From Streptomyces sp. NBC_01439 (GTDB lineage: Bacteria; Actinomycetota; Actinomycetes; Streptomycetales; Streptomycetaceae), in assembly GCF_036227605.1 (NCBI RefSeq), contig NZ_CP109487.1:7253501-7317500 (forward strand): DNA of 64,000 bases. Reading direction: 5' to 3'. Both the position numbers and the translations under genes were made by a program. Below the pieces are notes generated by a model. It had not been told where the DNA came from and did no database searches. It was given only the letters and a program-made list of their open reading frames with translations. This document shows, piece by piece, positions 8,880 through 17,416 of this stretch. Positions within the stretch are counted from its first letter, which is position 1. The number at the start of each line of letters is the position of its first letter.

Positions 8880-9536
8880 TCAGGAAAGGAGGTCTCTCAC
8901 CTGTGCGGGCGTCCAGTTGCCGGCGGCGCCGGGGCAGGACGCGAGGTAGCCGGCGATGTCCTGCTCCTCCCAAGGGCCGGACTCCAGGAGGCCGGAGGCC
9001 AGGTAGCGCAGGTAGGCGCCCGACGGGTTGAGCACCTCGACGTCCTGGAGGCTCCACGGCGCGGTGAAGGTCAGCAGGGGGATTCCCTCGATCGTGCCCG
9101 GGCAGATCAGGGTCTCGTACCGCCCCGGGCCCAGCTTGTCACGGCCGTCCCGTAGGGCCGCCGTCAGGTCCAGGTCCGCCCCCGGCTCCGCGTACATCTC
9201 CTGGGCGGCGATGTCGGACATCTGGCCCACCGTCACCAGGTGCGCCCGTCCGCGCGTGCGCCCGGGGGCCGTGGGGTCGTAGAACGCCCGGCCCCCCGTC
9301 CACACCGGAGACTCCGTGGCGAAGTACAGGCGGCCTTCCAGCTCGACCGCGATCGAGCGTTCGGGCGCCCTGTGGTCCCGGCAGCCCGGGTACGTGCGTG
9401 CCGCGCCCGGCGGGGTCCCGCCGGCGATGTACGTGGCGAGGCGGTCCATGTGCATGTTGGACCCGTAGGAGGCGTACCAGACCCTCTCGAGCACGGGGAT
9501 CGCCCCGACGAGCGGGGTGGCGGTGTGGACGGACAC
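8880..9536 (-). CDS. Gamma-glutamylcyclotransferase-like fold protein
   Basis: 218 aa from GTG 9536, chosen because GAGGAG lies 6 bp before it; a longer ATG start at 9593 lacks such a site. The N-terminal WYASYGSNMHMDRL is the phosphate-binding loop signature of the GGCT/AIG2-like superfamily. AIAVELEG-like strands and a central acidic segment follow. Streptomyces homologues are often labelled 'histone deacetylase', which the sequence does not support because no HDAC metal-binding motif is visible. The substrate is unknown; the family acts on gamma-glutamyl peptides. It stands between the LPMO and DUF402 genes in the same orientation as both, with no clear operon. Confidence 0.75.
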   Translation of the reverse strand: MSVHTATPLVGAIPVLERVWYASYGSNMHMDRLATYIAGGTPPGAARTYPGCRDHRAPERSIAVELEGRLYFATESPVWTGGRAFYDPTAPGRTRGRAHLVTVGQMSDIAAQEMYAEPGADLDLTAALRDGRDKLGPGRYETLICPGTIEGIPLLTFTAPWSLQDVEVLNPSGAYLRYLASGLLESGPWEEQDIAGYLASCPGAAGNWTPAQVRDLLS

Positions 9537-9712
9537 GCTCAGCTCCTCGCAGCCGGGGGTAGGGGATCGGGGATCCGGAATCTCCCCTGTCATATGCCTA
9601 TCGGGTCGCTGGGGCCCGTGCGTATGGTGTGGCCCCGGACCATCCCGGGCCCGGCGCCCTCCCGGCTCCCCACGGGAGGGCCGCCGCGCGCCCCGCCTCC
9701 CGCCTCACCGGA

Positions 9713-10195
9713 CTACGGGAGGAGCGCGGAAAGGCCGGCCGCGGACCGGGCCTGGTCGTCCAGCGCGTCGAGGGCCCGTACGGCCTGGGCCGCGGCCTCC
9801 GGGTCGCTCTCGGCGAGCCCGCTCTCGGCGAACTCGTCCTCGTCCAGCCGCAGCACGGAGCTCCCGTCCGCCGAGACCCATAGGTCGAGGTCCAGGTCCT
9901 CCACGAGGATCTCCCCGCTCTGCACCAGAGCCGGGCGCGTGACGTCGCAGTACCAGCCCTTGAGGTCACCGCCAGCGGTCCACACCTCCTTGACCGCGTA
10001 CCAGCGGGTCCGCCAGAAGTGCTCGACGAACACGTCGCCCGGCTCGAAGCGCACGAAGCCGAAGTCCCGTACGCCCTCCGCCGCCCAGGGGGCGCGCACC
10101 GAGATCCGGTCGCCGTCGTCGGCGACCTGCGCCGCCGGGTAGCGGATCTTGGTCCGTCCGGCCTTGGTCAGGACGACGGTCAGCTGTGCGGTCAC
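9713..10195 (-). CDS. DUF402 domain protein
   Basis: 160 aa from GTG 10195, which overlaps the stop of the upstream GNAT gene (GTGA). It has the DUF402 layout: RFEPGDVFVEHFWRTRWYAVKEV, then GDLKGWYCDVTRPA, then the acidic DLDLDLWVSADGS and LDEDEFAESGL. Known DUF402 members include nucleotide phosphohydrolases and thermoregulators with acidic metal-binding clusters, and the Asp cluster here would fit a metal-dependent phosphatase. The coupling to an acetyltransferase gene suggests a two-gene operon, but the substrate is not deducible. Confidence 0.8.
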   Translation of the reverse strand: MTAQLTVVLTKAGRTKIRYPAAQVADDGDRISVRAPWAAEGVRDFGFVRFEPGDVFVEHFWRTRWYAVKEVWTAGGDLKGWYCDVTRPALVQSGEILVEDLDLDLWVSADGSSVLRLDEDEFAESGLAESDPEAAAQAVRALDALDDQARSAAGLSALLP

Positions 10196-11133
10196 GGGGT
10201 CTCCAGCTTCTTCGTGTAGCGCGTCTCGGTCGCGCAGATCTCGTAGCCGAACCAATCGTTGATGGCGAGCATCGGGTCGTTGCCCGCGTCGTTGCCGGTG
10301 AATGCCTCGGTGTACCCGGCCGCGCGGGCCCGGTGCAGGGAGGCCGTCTTGGCGAGCTTGGCCAGCCCCCGGCCGCGGAAGGCGCGCAGGGTGCCGGTCA
10401 TCGCCGAGGCGTAGCGGGTGGCGCCGTCGGTCTGCGCCGCGGTGAAGGAGGCCACGACGCCGTCGACCAGGGCGACGGTGGTCAACTCCTTGTCGAGGGT
10501 CGGGCTGTTCCAGGTGTGCGCGAGCCAGTCCTCGTAGTCGTCGAACTCCACCGCGACATCGCTCGGTTCGTCGGAGGTGGTCTCGGCGTCAGCCTCGAAC
10601 AGTGGCCGCGGGTCGGCCGCGAAGGCGGAGCCGGGGCGCAGTTCGACCCCGGCCGGAAGGTCCCGCGGAAGCTCGGGCAGCGTGGCCGCCGCCAGGTCCA
10701 GGCGCAGGAAGTGCGCCGACCGGCTGGGGAGGTACCCGCGCCGCTCGGCGAAGGCGCGCGGGGCGGGCTCGTCGAGCACCCAGGCGAACACGTCCACCGC
10801 GTCCCGCGCGGCGAGGTGCTCCTCGGCGGTGCGGAGCAGGAGGGCGCCGGCGCCGAGGCCGCGGTGGGCGGGATCGACATAGACGTTGACGTACGACTGG
10901 CCGGGCTCGGGGCTGTCGTACGCGATGCCGACCTGGGCGGCGCCGATCACCCGGCCGTCCGCGGTCTCGGCGACGAGGATCCGGTGGTGTTTCGCCGGGT
11001 GGGCGGAGGAGAGCTCGAAGGCCACGCTCTCAGCGGTGATGATCATGAACGGCAGGGCGGCGCGACGTACGCGCGCGACGGAGCCCGCGTCCGAGGGATC
11101 GCCGGGGCGGAGATCACGGATCGATACGGTCAT
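10192..11133 (-). CDS. GNAT family N-acetyltransferase (two GNAT-like halves)
   Basis: 313 aa from ATG 11133 (MTVSIRDLRPGD); a longer frame to 11175 is less likely. The N-terminal half has the acetyl-CoA loop in YVDPAHRGLGAGALLL (about residues 94-109). The C-terminal half has a second one, TLRAFRGRGLAKLAKTASL, followed by a GNDAGNDPMLAINDWFGYE end typical of tandem-GNAT acetyltransferases of the mycothiol synthase-like type. The acceptor is unknown. It is the first gene of a two-gene unit with the DUF402 gene and is divergent from the short GntR regulator 71 bp away. Confidence 0.85.
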   Translation of the reverse strand: MTVSIRDLRPGDPSDAGSVARVRRAALPFMIITAESVAFELSSAHPAKHHRILVAETADGRVIGAAQVGIAYDSPEPGQSYVNVYVDPAHRGLGAGALLLRTAEEHLAARDAVDVFAWVLDEPAPRAFAERRGYLPSRSAHFLRLDLAAATLPELPRDLPAGVELRPGSAFAADPRPLFEADAETTSDEPSDVAVEFDDYEDWLAHTWNSPTLDKELTTVALVDGVVASFTAAQTDGATRYASAMTGTLRAFRGRGLAKLAKTASLHRARAAGYTEAFTGNDAGNDPMLAINDWFGYEICATETRYTKKLETP

Positions 11134-11204
11134 GGGGCAGACGCTACGTGCGCCTTCGCGACGGGCGCCTCCCAATTAACCGCCGATGAGGGACAATCAC
11201 CCGC

Positions 11205-11594
11205 GTGACCTCGACAAACCTGAAGATCACCATCGACGGCTCGGCCGGGTCGGCCGCCCCGTACGAACAACTGCGCGCGCAGATCGCCGACCGGGCCCGG
11301 TCGGGGAAGCTCCCGGCGGGCTTCAAACTGCCGACGGTACGGGGCCTCGCAGAGGAGCTGGGGCTGGCTGCCAACACGGTTGCGAAGGCGTACCGGGCGC
11401 TGGAGGCGGATGCGGTGATCGAGACGCGGGGCCGGAACGGGACCTTCATCGCGGCCGCCGGGGACGCGGTGTCCCGCGAGGCGGCCGCGGCGGCCCAGCT
11501 GTACGCGGACCGCGTCCGCCGGCTCGGCCTGACCCAGGCCGAGGCCCTGGACGCGGTTGCTGATGCCCTCCGGGCCAGGTACGCCGTGAAGTGA
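11205..11594 (+). CDS. Short GntR family regulator (YtrA type)
   Basis: 129 aa from GTG 11205. The winged-helix DNA-binding domain is clear (PYEQLRAQIADRARSGKLPAGFKLPTVRGLAEEL, then LAANTVAKAYRALEADAVIETRGRNGTFI, residues 19-83). Only about 45 residues follow, with helical content, so there is no large ligand domain. YtrA-type regulators often control ABC transporter operons, but none is adjacent here. It is divergent from the GNAT/DUF402 pair and may regulate it or itself. Confidence 0.88.
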   Translation: MTSTNLKITIDGSAGSAAPYEQLRAQIADRARSGKLPAGFKLPTVRGLAEELGLAANTVAKAYRALEADAVIETRGRNGTFIAAAGDAVSREAAAAAQLYADRVRRLGLTQAEALDAVADALRARYAVK

Positions 11595-11640
11595 CCGGCC
11601 CGCGGGCCGGCTGCCGGGGGCTCCGCCCCCCCGGGACCCC

Positions 11641-11666
11641 CGCGCCTCAAACGCCGGCGGGGCTGG
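11641..11666. repeat. Dispersed extragenic repeat, copy 3
   Basis: CGCGCCTCAAACGCCGGCGG followed by GGCTGG, in the 116-bp convergent gap between the GntR and AAA genes. It is the inverse match of 1726-1755. Confidence 0.6.
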
Positions 11667-11710
11667 ATCTTGTCCCCGTCGCAGGTGGCAAGGGCGCGCA
11701 CCGCCGGAGG

Positions 11711-12808
11711 CTAGAGGTACAACCCGGCCTCCGGGGCGTGCGGCTGTGGCGGCAGGATCGCCGCCGGGCCCGTGCCGCGGCGCAGGGCGAACAGCTCCGC
11801 CAGGCTGGCGCCCTCGCGGGAGACGCCATCGTCCGTGCCCAGCCAGTCCACCGCCTCCCGATGGGTCAGCCGGCCGACCTCGATGCGGGCCAGGCAGCGC
11901 CCCGGGCGGACCACCGCCGGGTGGAGCCGCTCCAGGTCCTCGTTGGTGGTGACCCCCACCAGGACGTTGCGGCCCTGTCCCAGCAGTCCGTCCGTCAGGT
12001 TCAGCAGCCGGGACAGCGCCTGCCCGGCCGTGTGGCGGGCCTCGCCCCGGATCAGTTCGTCGCAGTCCTCCAGCAGCAGCAGCCGCCAGCGGCCCTTCGC
12101 CGTGCCCTCGTCCTCGCCGATCGCGATGTCCATCAGGTAGCCCACGTCGTTGAACAGCCGCTCCGGGTCCAGGACGCAGTCCACCTGGCACCAGTCGCGC
12201 CAGGACCGGGCCAGCGTGCGCAGCGCGGAGGTCTTGCCCGTGCCGGGCGGCCCGTGCAGCAACAGCAGCCGGCCCGCGATGTCGTCCGGGGTCACCTTCA
12301 TCAGCCGGTCCATCGCCCCGGCCACCGGCGCGGTGTAGTTGGGCCGCACCTCCGCCCAGGTGCCGGCCGCGATCTGGCGGGTCGTCCGGTACGGGCCGCG
12401 GCGCGGGGAGACGTACCAGAAGCCCATCGTGACGTTCTCGGGCTGGGGTTCGGGCTCGTCCTGCACGCCTTCCGTGGCCCGGCCGAGCACGCCGGCGGCG
12501 AGTTCGTCGCTGACCGCCGTCACGGTGACGTCCGCGCCCCGGCTCCAGCGCGAGACGAGCACGGTCCAGCCCTCGCCCTCGGCGAGGGTGGCGCTGCGGT
12601 CGCTGTCGCGCGCCGAGCGCAACACCGTGGCCCCCGGCGGCAGGAGCGTGGCCTCCGCCTTGACCCGCTCGATCGACACGCTGTGCGAGTACGGCTGCTC
12701 GCCGGACGCGAACCGGCCGAGGAAGAGCGCATCGACGACGTCCGACGGCGAGTCGCTGTCGTCGACGTTGAGCCGGATCGGCAGCGCGTCCTGCGGGTTG
12801 GCTGACAT
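11711..12808 (-). CDS. AAA ATPase with DUF5925 N-terminal domain
   Basis: 365 aa from ATG 12808 (MSANPQDALPIRLNVDDSDSP). The N-terminal ~150 residues match the actinobacterial DUF5925 domain. The C-terminal half is an AAA module: Walker A GPPGTGKT, Walker B RLLLLEDCDELI, sensor 1 VGVTTNEDLERLHPAVVRPGR with an arginine finger. Such proteins resemble BCS1/CDC48-type remodelling ATPases, but the substrate is unknown. The gene is monocistronic, on the opposite strand to the genes on either side. Confidence 0.88.
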   Translation of the reverse strand: MSANPQDALPIRLNVDDSDSPSDVVDALFLGRFASGEQPYSHSVSIERVKAEATLLPPGATVLRSARDSDRSATLAEGEGWTVLVSRWSRGADVTVTAVSDELAAGVLGRATEGVQDEPEPQPENVTMGFWYVSPRRGPYRTTRQIAAGTWAEVRPNYTAPVAGAMDRLMKVTPDDIAGRLLLLHGPPGTGKTSALRTLARSWRDWCQVDCVLDPERLFNDVGYLMDIAIGEDEGTAKGRWRLLLLEDCDELIRGEARHTAGQALSRLLNLTDGLLGQGRNVLVGVTTNEDLERLHPAVVRPGRCLARIEVGRLTHREAVDWLGTDDGVSREGASLAELFALRRGTGPAAILPPQPHAPEAGLYL

Positions 12809-13008
12809 GGCGCCCATGATCCGGCACGCGGTGGCCCCGTGCACCCGTGTTTCGCCGGATCGGGTGCCCAAGTTCCCTCTTCAAACGCCATCGGAGTGAA
12901 GGTTCGGGTCGCAACTCTGCCCCGAACATTCTTGGCATGGACACTTCCGGCCATTCTCGGCTGCTTGTACCACGGACTCAGGAGTAACCCCCACAAGGAG
13001 CCGCACAC

Positions 13009-13821
13009 ATGAGCATGAACCTGTCGCGCTTCGCTGCCCTGACCTCCTCCCTCTTACTCGCCGCGGGCGCCACCCTGTTCGGCGCGGGCCAGGCGGCCGC
13101 CACCGCCCGGGCCGACTTCGGCTACGTCGCCCTCGGCGACTCGTACTCCTCCGGCGTCGGCGCCGGCAACTACGACGGCGCGAGCGGCAACTGCAAGCGC
13201 ACCAACCGCGCCTACCCGGCCCTGTGGGCCGCCGCCCATTCCCCCCAGACCTTCTCCTTCACCGCCTGCTCGGGCGCTCGTACGGGTGATGTCCTCGCGA
13301 GCCAGCTCACCCCGCTCAACTCCGGCACCGACCTGGTCAGCATCACCATCGGCGGCAACGACGCCGGCTTCTCCGACGTCATGACCACCTGCGTCCTCCA
13401 GTCCGAATCCACCTGCATCAGCCGCGTGAACCAGGCCAAGGCCTATGTGGACTCCACCCTCCCGGGCCAGCTCGACCAGGTCTACAACGCCATCGACAGC
13501 CGCTCGCCCGGCGCGCACGTCGTCGTCCTCGGCTACCCCCGCTTCTACAAGCTGAACGGCACCTGCACCACCGGCCTGACCGAGGGCGAGCGGGCCGCCA
13601 TCAACGGAGCCGCCGACCACCTCAACGCCGCCATCGCCAAGCGAGCCGCGAACCACGGCTTCACCTACGCCTCGGTCGTCGGCACCTTCACGGGTCACGA
13701 GATCTGCTCCAACAGCGCGTGGCTGCACAGCGTCAACTGGCTGAACATCGGCGAGTCGTACCACCCGACCGCGGCCGGACAGTCCGGCGGCTACCTGCCG
13801 GTCCTCACGAACGCCGCCTGA
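13009..13821 (+). CDS. Secreted SGNH/GDSL esterase-lipase
   Basis: 270 aa with a signal peptide (residues 1-32). Block I GDSYSSG carries Ser45, block III GGND carries Asn117 and the C-terminal block SYHPTAAG carries His252. Six cysteines in the mature part fit the disulfide-rich Streptomyces extracellular lipase/phospholipase fold. AAGGAG lies 8 bp before the ATG. The 3' end overlaps the convergent kinase gene by 31 bp, so the two mRNAs are complementary at their ends. Confidence 0.93.
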   Translation: MSMNLSRFAALTSSLLLAAGATLFGAGQAAATARADFGYVALGDSYSSGVGAGNYDGASGNCKRTNRAYPALWAAAHSPQTFSFTACSGARTGDVLASQLTPLNSGTDLVSITIGGNDAGFSDVMTTCVLQSESTCISRVNQAKAYVDSTLPGQLDQVYNAIDSRSPGAHVVVLGYPRFYKLNGTCTTGLTEGERAAINGAADHLNAAIAKRAANHGFTYASVVGTFTGHEICSNSAWLHSVNWLNIGESYHPTAAGQSGGYLPVLTNAA

Positions 13822-15569
13822 TCGGCCCGGTCCGGTTCGCCGGTCTCGGGAGTCGCCGGAGCCGCCGGAGTCGCCCGGGCGCTCGCCGTCGGCGAGGCCG
13901 GTGACGGACTCGGTCCGGGGGAGGGGGCCCCGCTCGTCGGGGTCTCCTTCCGGCACGTCACCGAGGTGGCCACCCACTGGGTGGCCACCTCGGCCGCTCC
14001 CCGCACCTCCAGTCGGACCGCGTCCGCGAAGACCCCGTCCGGTTCGTGCGTGAGCTCCGTGTGCTCCAGTCGCCGGCTCTTCGGCCCGCCCTCCTCGTAC
14101 GTGACGGAGCGCCAGTCGGGGCCGGACGTCCGCCCGCTCCGCGTGGCCCAGCGGTACTCCAGCACGACCGGGGTGCGCTCCACCTCGACGGTGGCCGTGA
14201 AGGCGGGTGCGTGCTCGGCGGGCGGCGGGCAGCTGCCCGAGTAGGAGGAGCGCACCGTGTCCACGTACACCGAGACGTGTTGCCCCGGCGTGGCCGGGGC
14301 GGACACCGACGCCGACGCCGGGGGAACCGCCGAGGGGGTCGTGGTGACGCTCTGGGCGGTGGTGGTGGCCGAGCCGGTCGGGGCGCCGCCGTTCCCGCCG
14401 CCCTTCCCACCCGTGTCCTCGCGGTCCTTGAGCAGCAGCCACCCCACCGCGACGAGGGCCAGCAGCATCAGCACGATCCCGATCGTCAGCACCAGCCCGG
14501 CGCGGCCCTCGCGCGCTCCCGGACCGGACGCGGGCAAGGGCGGCGGCGTCCCGTACGGCTCCGCGTGCGGTGACCCGTGCGGTGACCCGGGCCGTGATCC
14601 GTACGGAGCCCCGTGCGGTTCGTGTGCCCCCTGCCCGTGGTGCGCCGCCGTCGTTGCCCGCCCGTCCGGCCCCGACGCCGGCCTGCCGGGGGCCCGTACG
14701 GTCCCGCCCGCGCCCACCACGCGCAGCATCCGGGCCGCCTCCGCCGCGGGTAGCCGCTCGGCCGGGTCCTTGCGCAGCAGCCCCTCCAGCACGGGCTCCA
14801 GCGCCCCGGCCCGGCGCGGCGGCGGCAACTCCGCGTCCACCACGGCCCGTAGCGTGTCCAGCGCGGTGGCCCGCCGGAAGGGCGAGACGCCCTCGACAGC
14901 GGCATAGAGCATGATCCCGAGCGCCCACAGGTCCGACGCGGGTCCCGGATCGCGCCCCATCGCCCGCTCCGGGGCCAAGAATTCGGGGGAGCCGACCACT
15001 TCGCCCGTCATGGTGATCGCCGAGGAGCCCTCCAGGGTCGCGATCCCGAAGTCGCCCAGCACCACCCGGCCGTCGTTGGCGATCAGGACGTTGCCCGGCT
15101 TCACGTCCCGGTGCAACACCCCCGAGTCGTGCGCGGAGCGCAGCGCGGCGAGCACCTGTTCGCCGATGTGCGCGGCCCGCTGAGGGGCCATCGGCCCCTC
15201 GGCCTCCAGTACGTCCGCCAGCGAGAGCCCGCGCACCAGCTCCATCACGATCCAGGGGCGCCCGCCCTCGGACGCCACGTCGTAGACGGTGACGACCCCG
15301 CGGTGCGAGACCCGGGCCGCGGCCCAGGCCTCCCGCTCCAACCGCCGGTACAGTCGCTCCAGTTCGGCGGGTTCCAGCCCGGCCGGCGCCCGTACCTCCT
15401 TGACGGCGACCTCGCGGGCCAGCACCTCGTCCCGGGCCCGCCACACGACGCCCATCCCACCCCGGCCGATCGGTTCGAGCAGCCGGTAGCGGCCCGCGAT
15501 GACACGATCGGAGTTCGATTGGTCACTCACGTGCGCCCCCGAGTGTGCTCCCGTGCGCCCGCGTGTCAT
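13791..15569 (-). CDS. Membrane Ser/Thr protein kinase (PknB family, no PASTA)
   Basis: 592 aa. The kinase domain occupies about residues 26-285: GRGGMG loop (35-40), Lys57, HRDVKPGN with Asp155, DFG 173-175 and an activation loop GEVVGSPEFLAPE. A His/Pro/Gly-rich juxtamembrane stretch precedes one transmembrane helix at about 358-380. The exterior part (from about 381) is a Ser/Thr linker, a roughly 100-residue beta-rich domain containing CPPPAEHAPAFTATVEVE and VATSVTCRKE, and an Ala/Pro tail; no PASTA repeat is seen. The start may alternatively be GTG 15530 (VSDQSNSDR). The C-terminal codons overlap the SGNH esterase gene on the other strand. Confidence 0.92.
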   Translation of the reverse strand: MTRGRTGAHSGAHVSDQSNSDRVIAGRYRLLEPIGRGGMGVVWRARDEVLAREVAVKEVRAPAGLEPAELERLYRRLEREAWAAARVSHRGVVTVYDVASEGGRPWIVMELVRGLSLADVLEAEGPMAPQRAAHIGEQVLAALRSAHDSGVLHRDVKPGNVLIANDGRVVLGDFGIATLEGSSAITMTGEVVGSPEFLAPERAMGRDPGPASDLWALGIMLYAAVEGVSPFRRATALDTLRAVVDAELPPPRRAGALEPVLEGLLRKDPAERLPAAEAARMLRVVGAGGTVRAPGRPASGPDGRATTAAHHGQGAHEPHGAPYGSRPGSPHGSPHAEPYGTPPPLPASGPGAREGRAGLVLTIGIVLMLLALVAVGWLLLKDREDTGGKGGGNGGAPTGSATTTAQSVTTTPSAVPPASASVSAPATPGQHVSVYVDTVRSSYSGSCPPPAEHAPAFTATVEVERTPVVLEYRWATRSGRTSGPDWRSVTYEEGGPKSRRLEHTELTHEPDGVFADAVRLEVRGAAEVATQWVATSVTCRKETPTSGAPSPGPSPSPASPTASARATPAAPATPETGEPDRADQAAFVRTGR

Positions 15570-15809
15570 CGGGCGATCACTCCAAGTTAGCGCAGTGCGA
15601 GCCGTGTGACCCCTGTCGTGACGGGACTCGTGCAGAGGCCTTTCTCAGCGTGACGTCTGTGCGGAGAGTAATCGGCGACTCCGTTGAGTAATCGTCAACT
15701 CCCCGTCGCCGCAGGGGTAATTCACACCACCGGGATACCCGGGGGCGATGCGGGGGCGATAGGGTTAACCTGCCCGGGCCGGGTGCCCTCGTACGGGTGG
15801 GGAGAGATC

Positions 15810-16079
15810 ATGGAACAGATAGCAATGCGCAGCAGGCCGCCACGCGTGCCTGCCATCACCTGCGGCAGTAGTGCGACCAGTTCGCGCCTCGACCGCCACC
15901 TCGCCGTGCTGGGCGGTCCCGCCATCCCGCACCGGGAGGCGGCCGAGGCGACGCTGCTGATGCGCGAGCTCACCTCCCGCGACCACACGCACCGTCTGCG
16001 GAGCCGGAGTGCGCGCGTCTCGCTCTTCGCGCCGCTGCGCCGTCTGCGTCGCACGCTCTTCGGCAGCCGCCGCTCGTAA
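15810..16079 (+). CDS. Small conserved basic protein of unknown function
   Basis: 89 aa from ATG 15810, preceded by GGGGAGAG at 15799-15805. The protein is Arg-rich (MRELTSRDHTHRLRSRSARV, then APLRRLRRTLFGSRRS) with no signal peptide or membrane helix. An amphipathic helix around LLMRELTS and a polybasic C-terminus could bind nucleic acid or membranes, but that is only inference. Codon use is like real genes of the window, and the upstream gap has a plausible promoter. I do not recognise a characterised relative. Confidence 0.72.
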   Translation: MEQIAMRSRPPRVPAITCGSSATSSRLDRHLAVLGGPAIPHREAAEATLLMRELTSRDHTHRLRSRSARVSLFAPLRRLRRTLFGSRRS

Positions 16080-16128
16080 CCTTCCCCGTACCGCAGCCGT
16101 CGGCCCCCGGGCCGCCGGCTCCCCGGCT

Positions 16129-17325
16129 CTACCCGATCACACCGTCCCGGCGCAGGTCCGAGATCTGTGCGTCCGCCATCCCCAGGGCGCGCAGCAGGGG
16201 CTCGGTGTGCTCGCCCAGCGCGGGCACCGCACCCATGTGCGGTGCCGCGCCGCCCGGCAGTCCGATCGGCGGCAGCAGGGCCCGCAGCGGACCGACCGGT
16301 GAATCCACCTCCTGCCAGCGGTCCCGGGCCGCGAGTTGCGGATGCCCGGCCAACTGGGCCACCGAGTTCAGTCGCGCGCACGCGATGCCCGCCGCCTCCA
16401 GCCGCTCGATCGCCCCGTCCGCACGGAGCCTGCCCAGCGCCTCTGCCACCACCGCGTCGGTCTTCTCCCGGTTCGCGGTGCGCGCCGCGTTCGTCGCGTA
16501 TGCCGGATCTTCTGCCAACTCGGGTCGCTCCAATACCTGTTCGGCCAGCCGCCGCCACTCGCGGTCGTTCTGCACCGATAGCAGCACCCGGTCCCCGTCG
16601 GCCGTCGCGTAGGCGTCGTAGGGTGCGATCACCGCGTGCGCGAGGCCGGTGCGCACGGGCTGCTCCCCGCCGTGCATCGTGTGGTGCAGCGGGTGGCCCA
16701 TCCACTCGGCGAGCGCGTCCAGCATGGACACCTCCACCCTGCCCCCGCGCCCGGTGACCCCACGGCGCAGCAGGGCGGCCAGGACCCCCGAGAAGGCGTA
16801 CATGGCCGCCGCGATGTCCGCCGCCGGGATGCCCGCCTTGACGGGTTGCTCCGGAGTGCCGGTCACCGAGACCAGGCCCGCCTCGCACTGGACGAGCATG
16901 TCGTAGGCGCGCTTGTGGGCGTACGGGCCCTCGGGGCCGTAGCCGGAGACGTCCACGGCGACCAGCCGGGGGTAACGCGCGCACAGCGCGGCCGAGTCGA
17001 GCCCGAGGCGGGCCGCGGCCCCCTGCGCGAGGTTCTGCACGAAGACGTCCGCGTCGGCCAGCAGGCCGTGCAGGACCTCGCGGCCGCGCGGGTCCTTCAG
17101 GTCGAGGGCGATCGACTCCTTGCCCCGGTTGGCCCACACGAAGTGCGAGGCGAGGCCGTGCGCGGCCGTGTCGTAGGCACGCGCGAAGTCGCCGCCGTCG
17201 GGGCGCTCGACCTTGATCACCCTGGCGCCCAGGTCGGCGAGCTGACGGGTGGCGAAGGGGGCCGAGATGGCCTGTTCGACGGCGACGACGGTGATGCCGT
17301 CCAGGGGGAGCGGTTCGGTAGCCAT
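16129..17325 (-). CDS. CaiB/BaiF (family III) CoA-transferase
   Basis: 398 aa. The N-terminal LDGITVVAVEQAISAPFATRQLADLGARVIKVE and the segment DVFVQNLAQGAAARLGLD are signature stretches of formyl-CoA/carnitine CoA-transferases. The catalytic Asp is in AYDMLVQCEAGL. The family moves CoA between organic acids; here the acid is unknown. It is flanked by the small basic protein (convergent) and the ABC exporter genes (same strand, 90 bp gap) and is probably monocistronic. Confidence 0.9.
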   Translation of the reverse strand: MATEPLPLDGITVVAVEQAISAPFATRQLADLGARVIKVERPDGGDFARAYDTAAHGLASHFVWANRGKESIALDLKDPRGREVLHGLLADADVFVQNLAQGAAARLGLDSAALCARYPRLVAVDVSGYGPEGPYAHKRAYDMLVQCEAGLVSVTGTPEQPVKAGIPAADIAAAMYAFSGVLAALLRRGVTGRGGRVEVSMLDALAEWMGHPLHHTMHGGEQPVRTGLAHAVIAPYDAYATADGDRVLLSVQNDREWRRLAEQVLERPELAEDPAYATNAARTANREKTDAVVAEALGRLRADGAIERLEAAGIACARLNSVAQLAGHPQLAARDRWQEVDSPVGPLRALLPPIGLPGGAAPHMGAVPALGEHTEPLLRALGMADAQISDLRRDGVIG

Positions 17326-17416
17326 GCGCCCTGCCTACCCGGTCGGACGGGCCGCTGTCACCACACCGGCGGCGATGCGCGCCATTGGTCACATGAGGCG
17401 GCCGCTGCGCGGGCGG

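Noticed and set aside
8880..9536. Histone deacetylase
   Set aside because: The label is used for homologues, but the YGSNM loop indicates a GGCT-like fold and HDAC metal motifs are missing.
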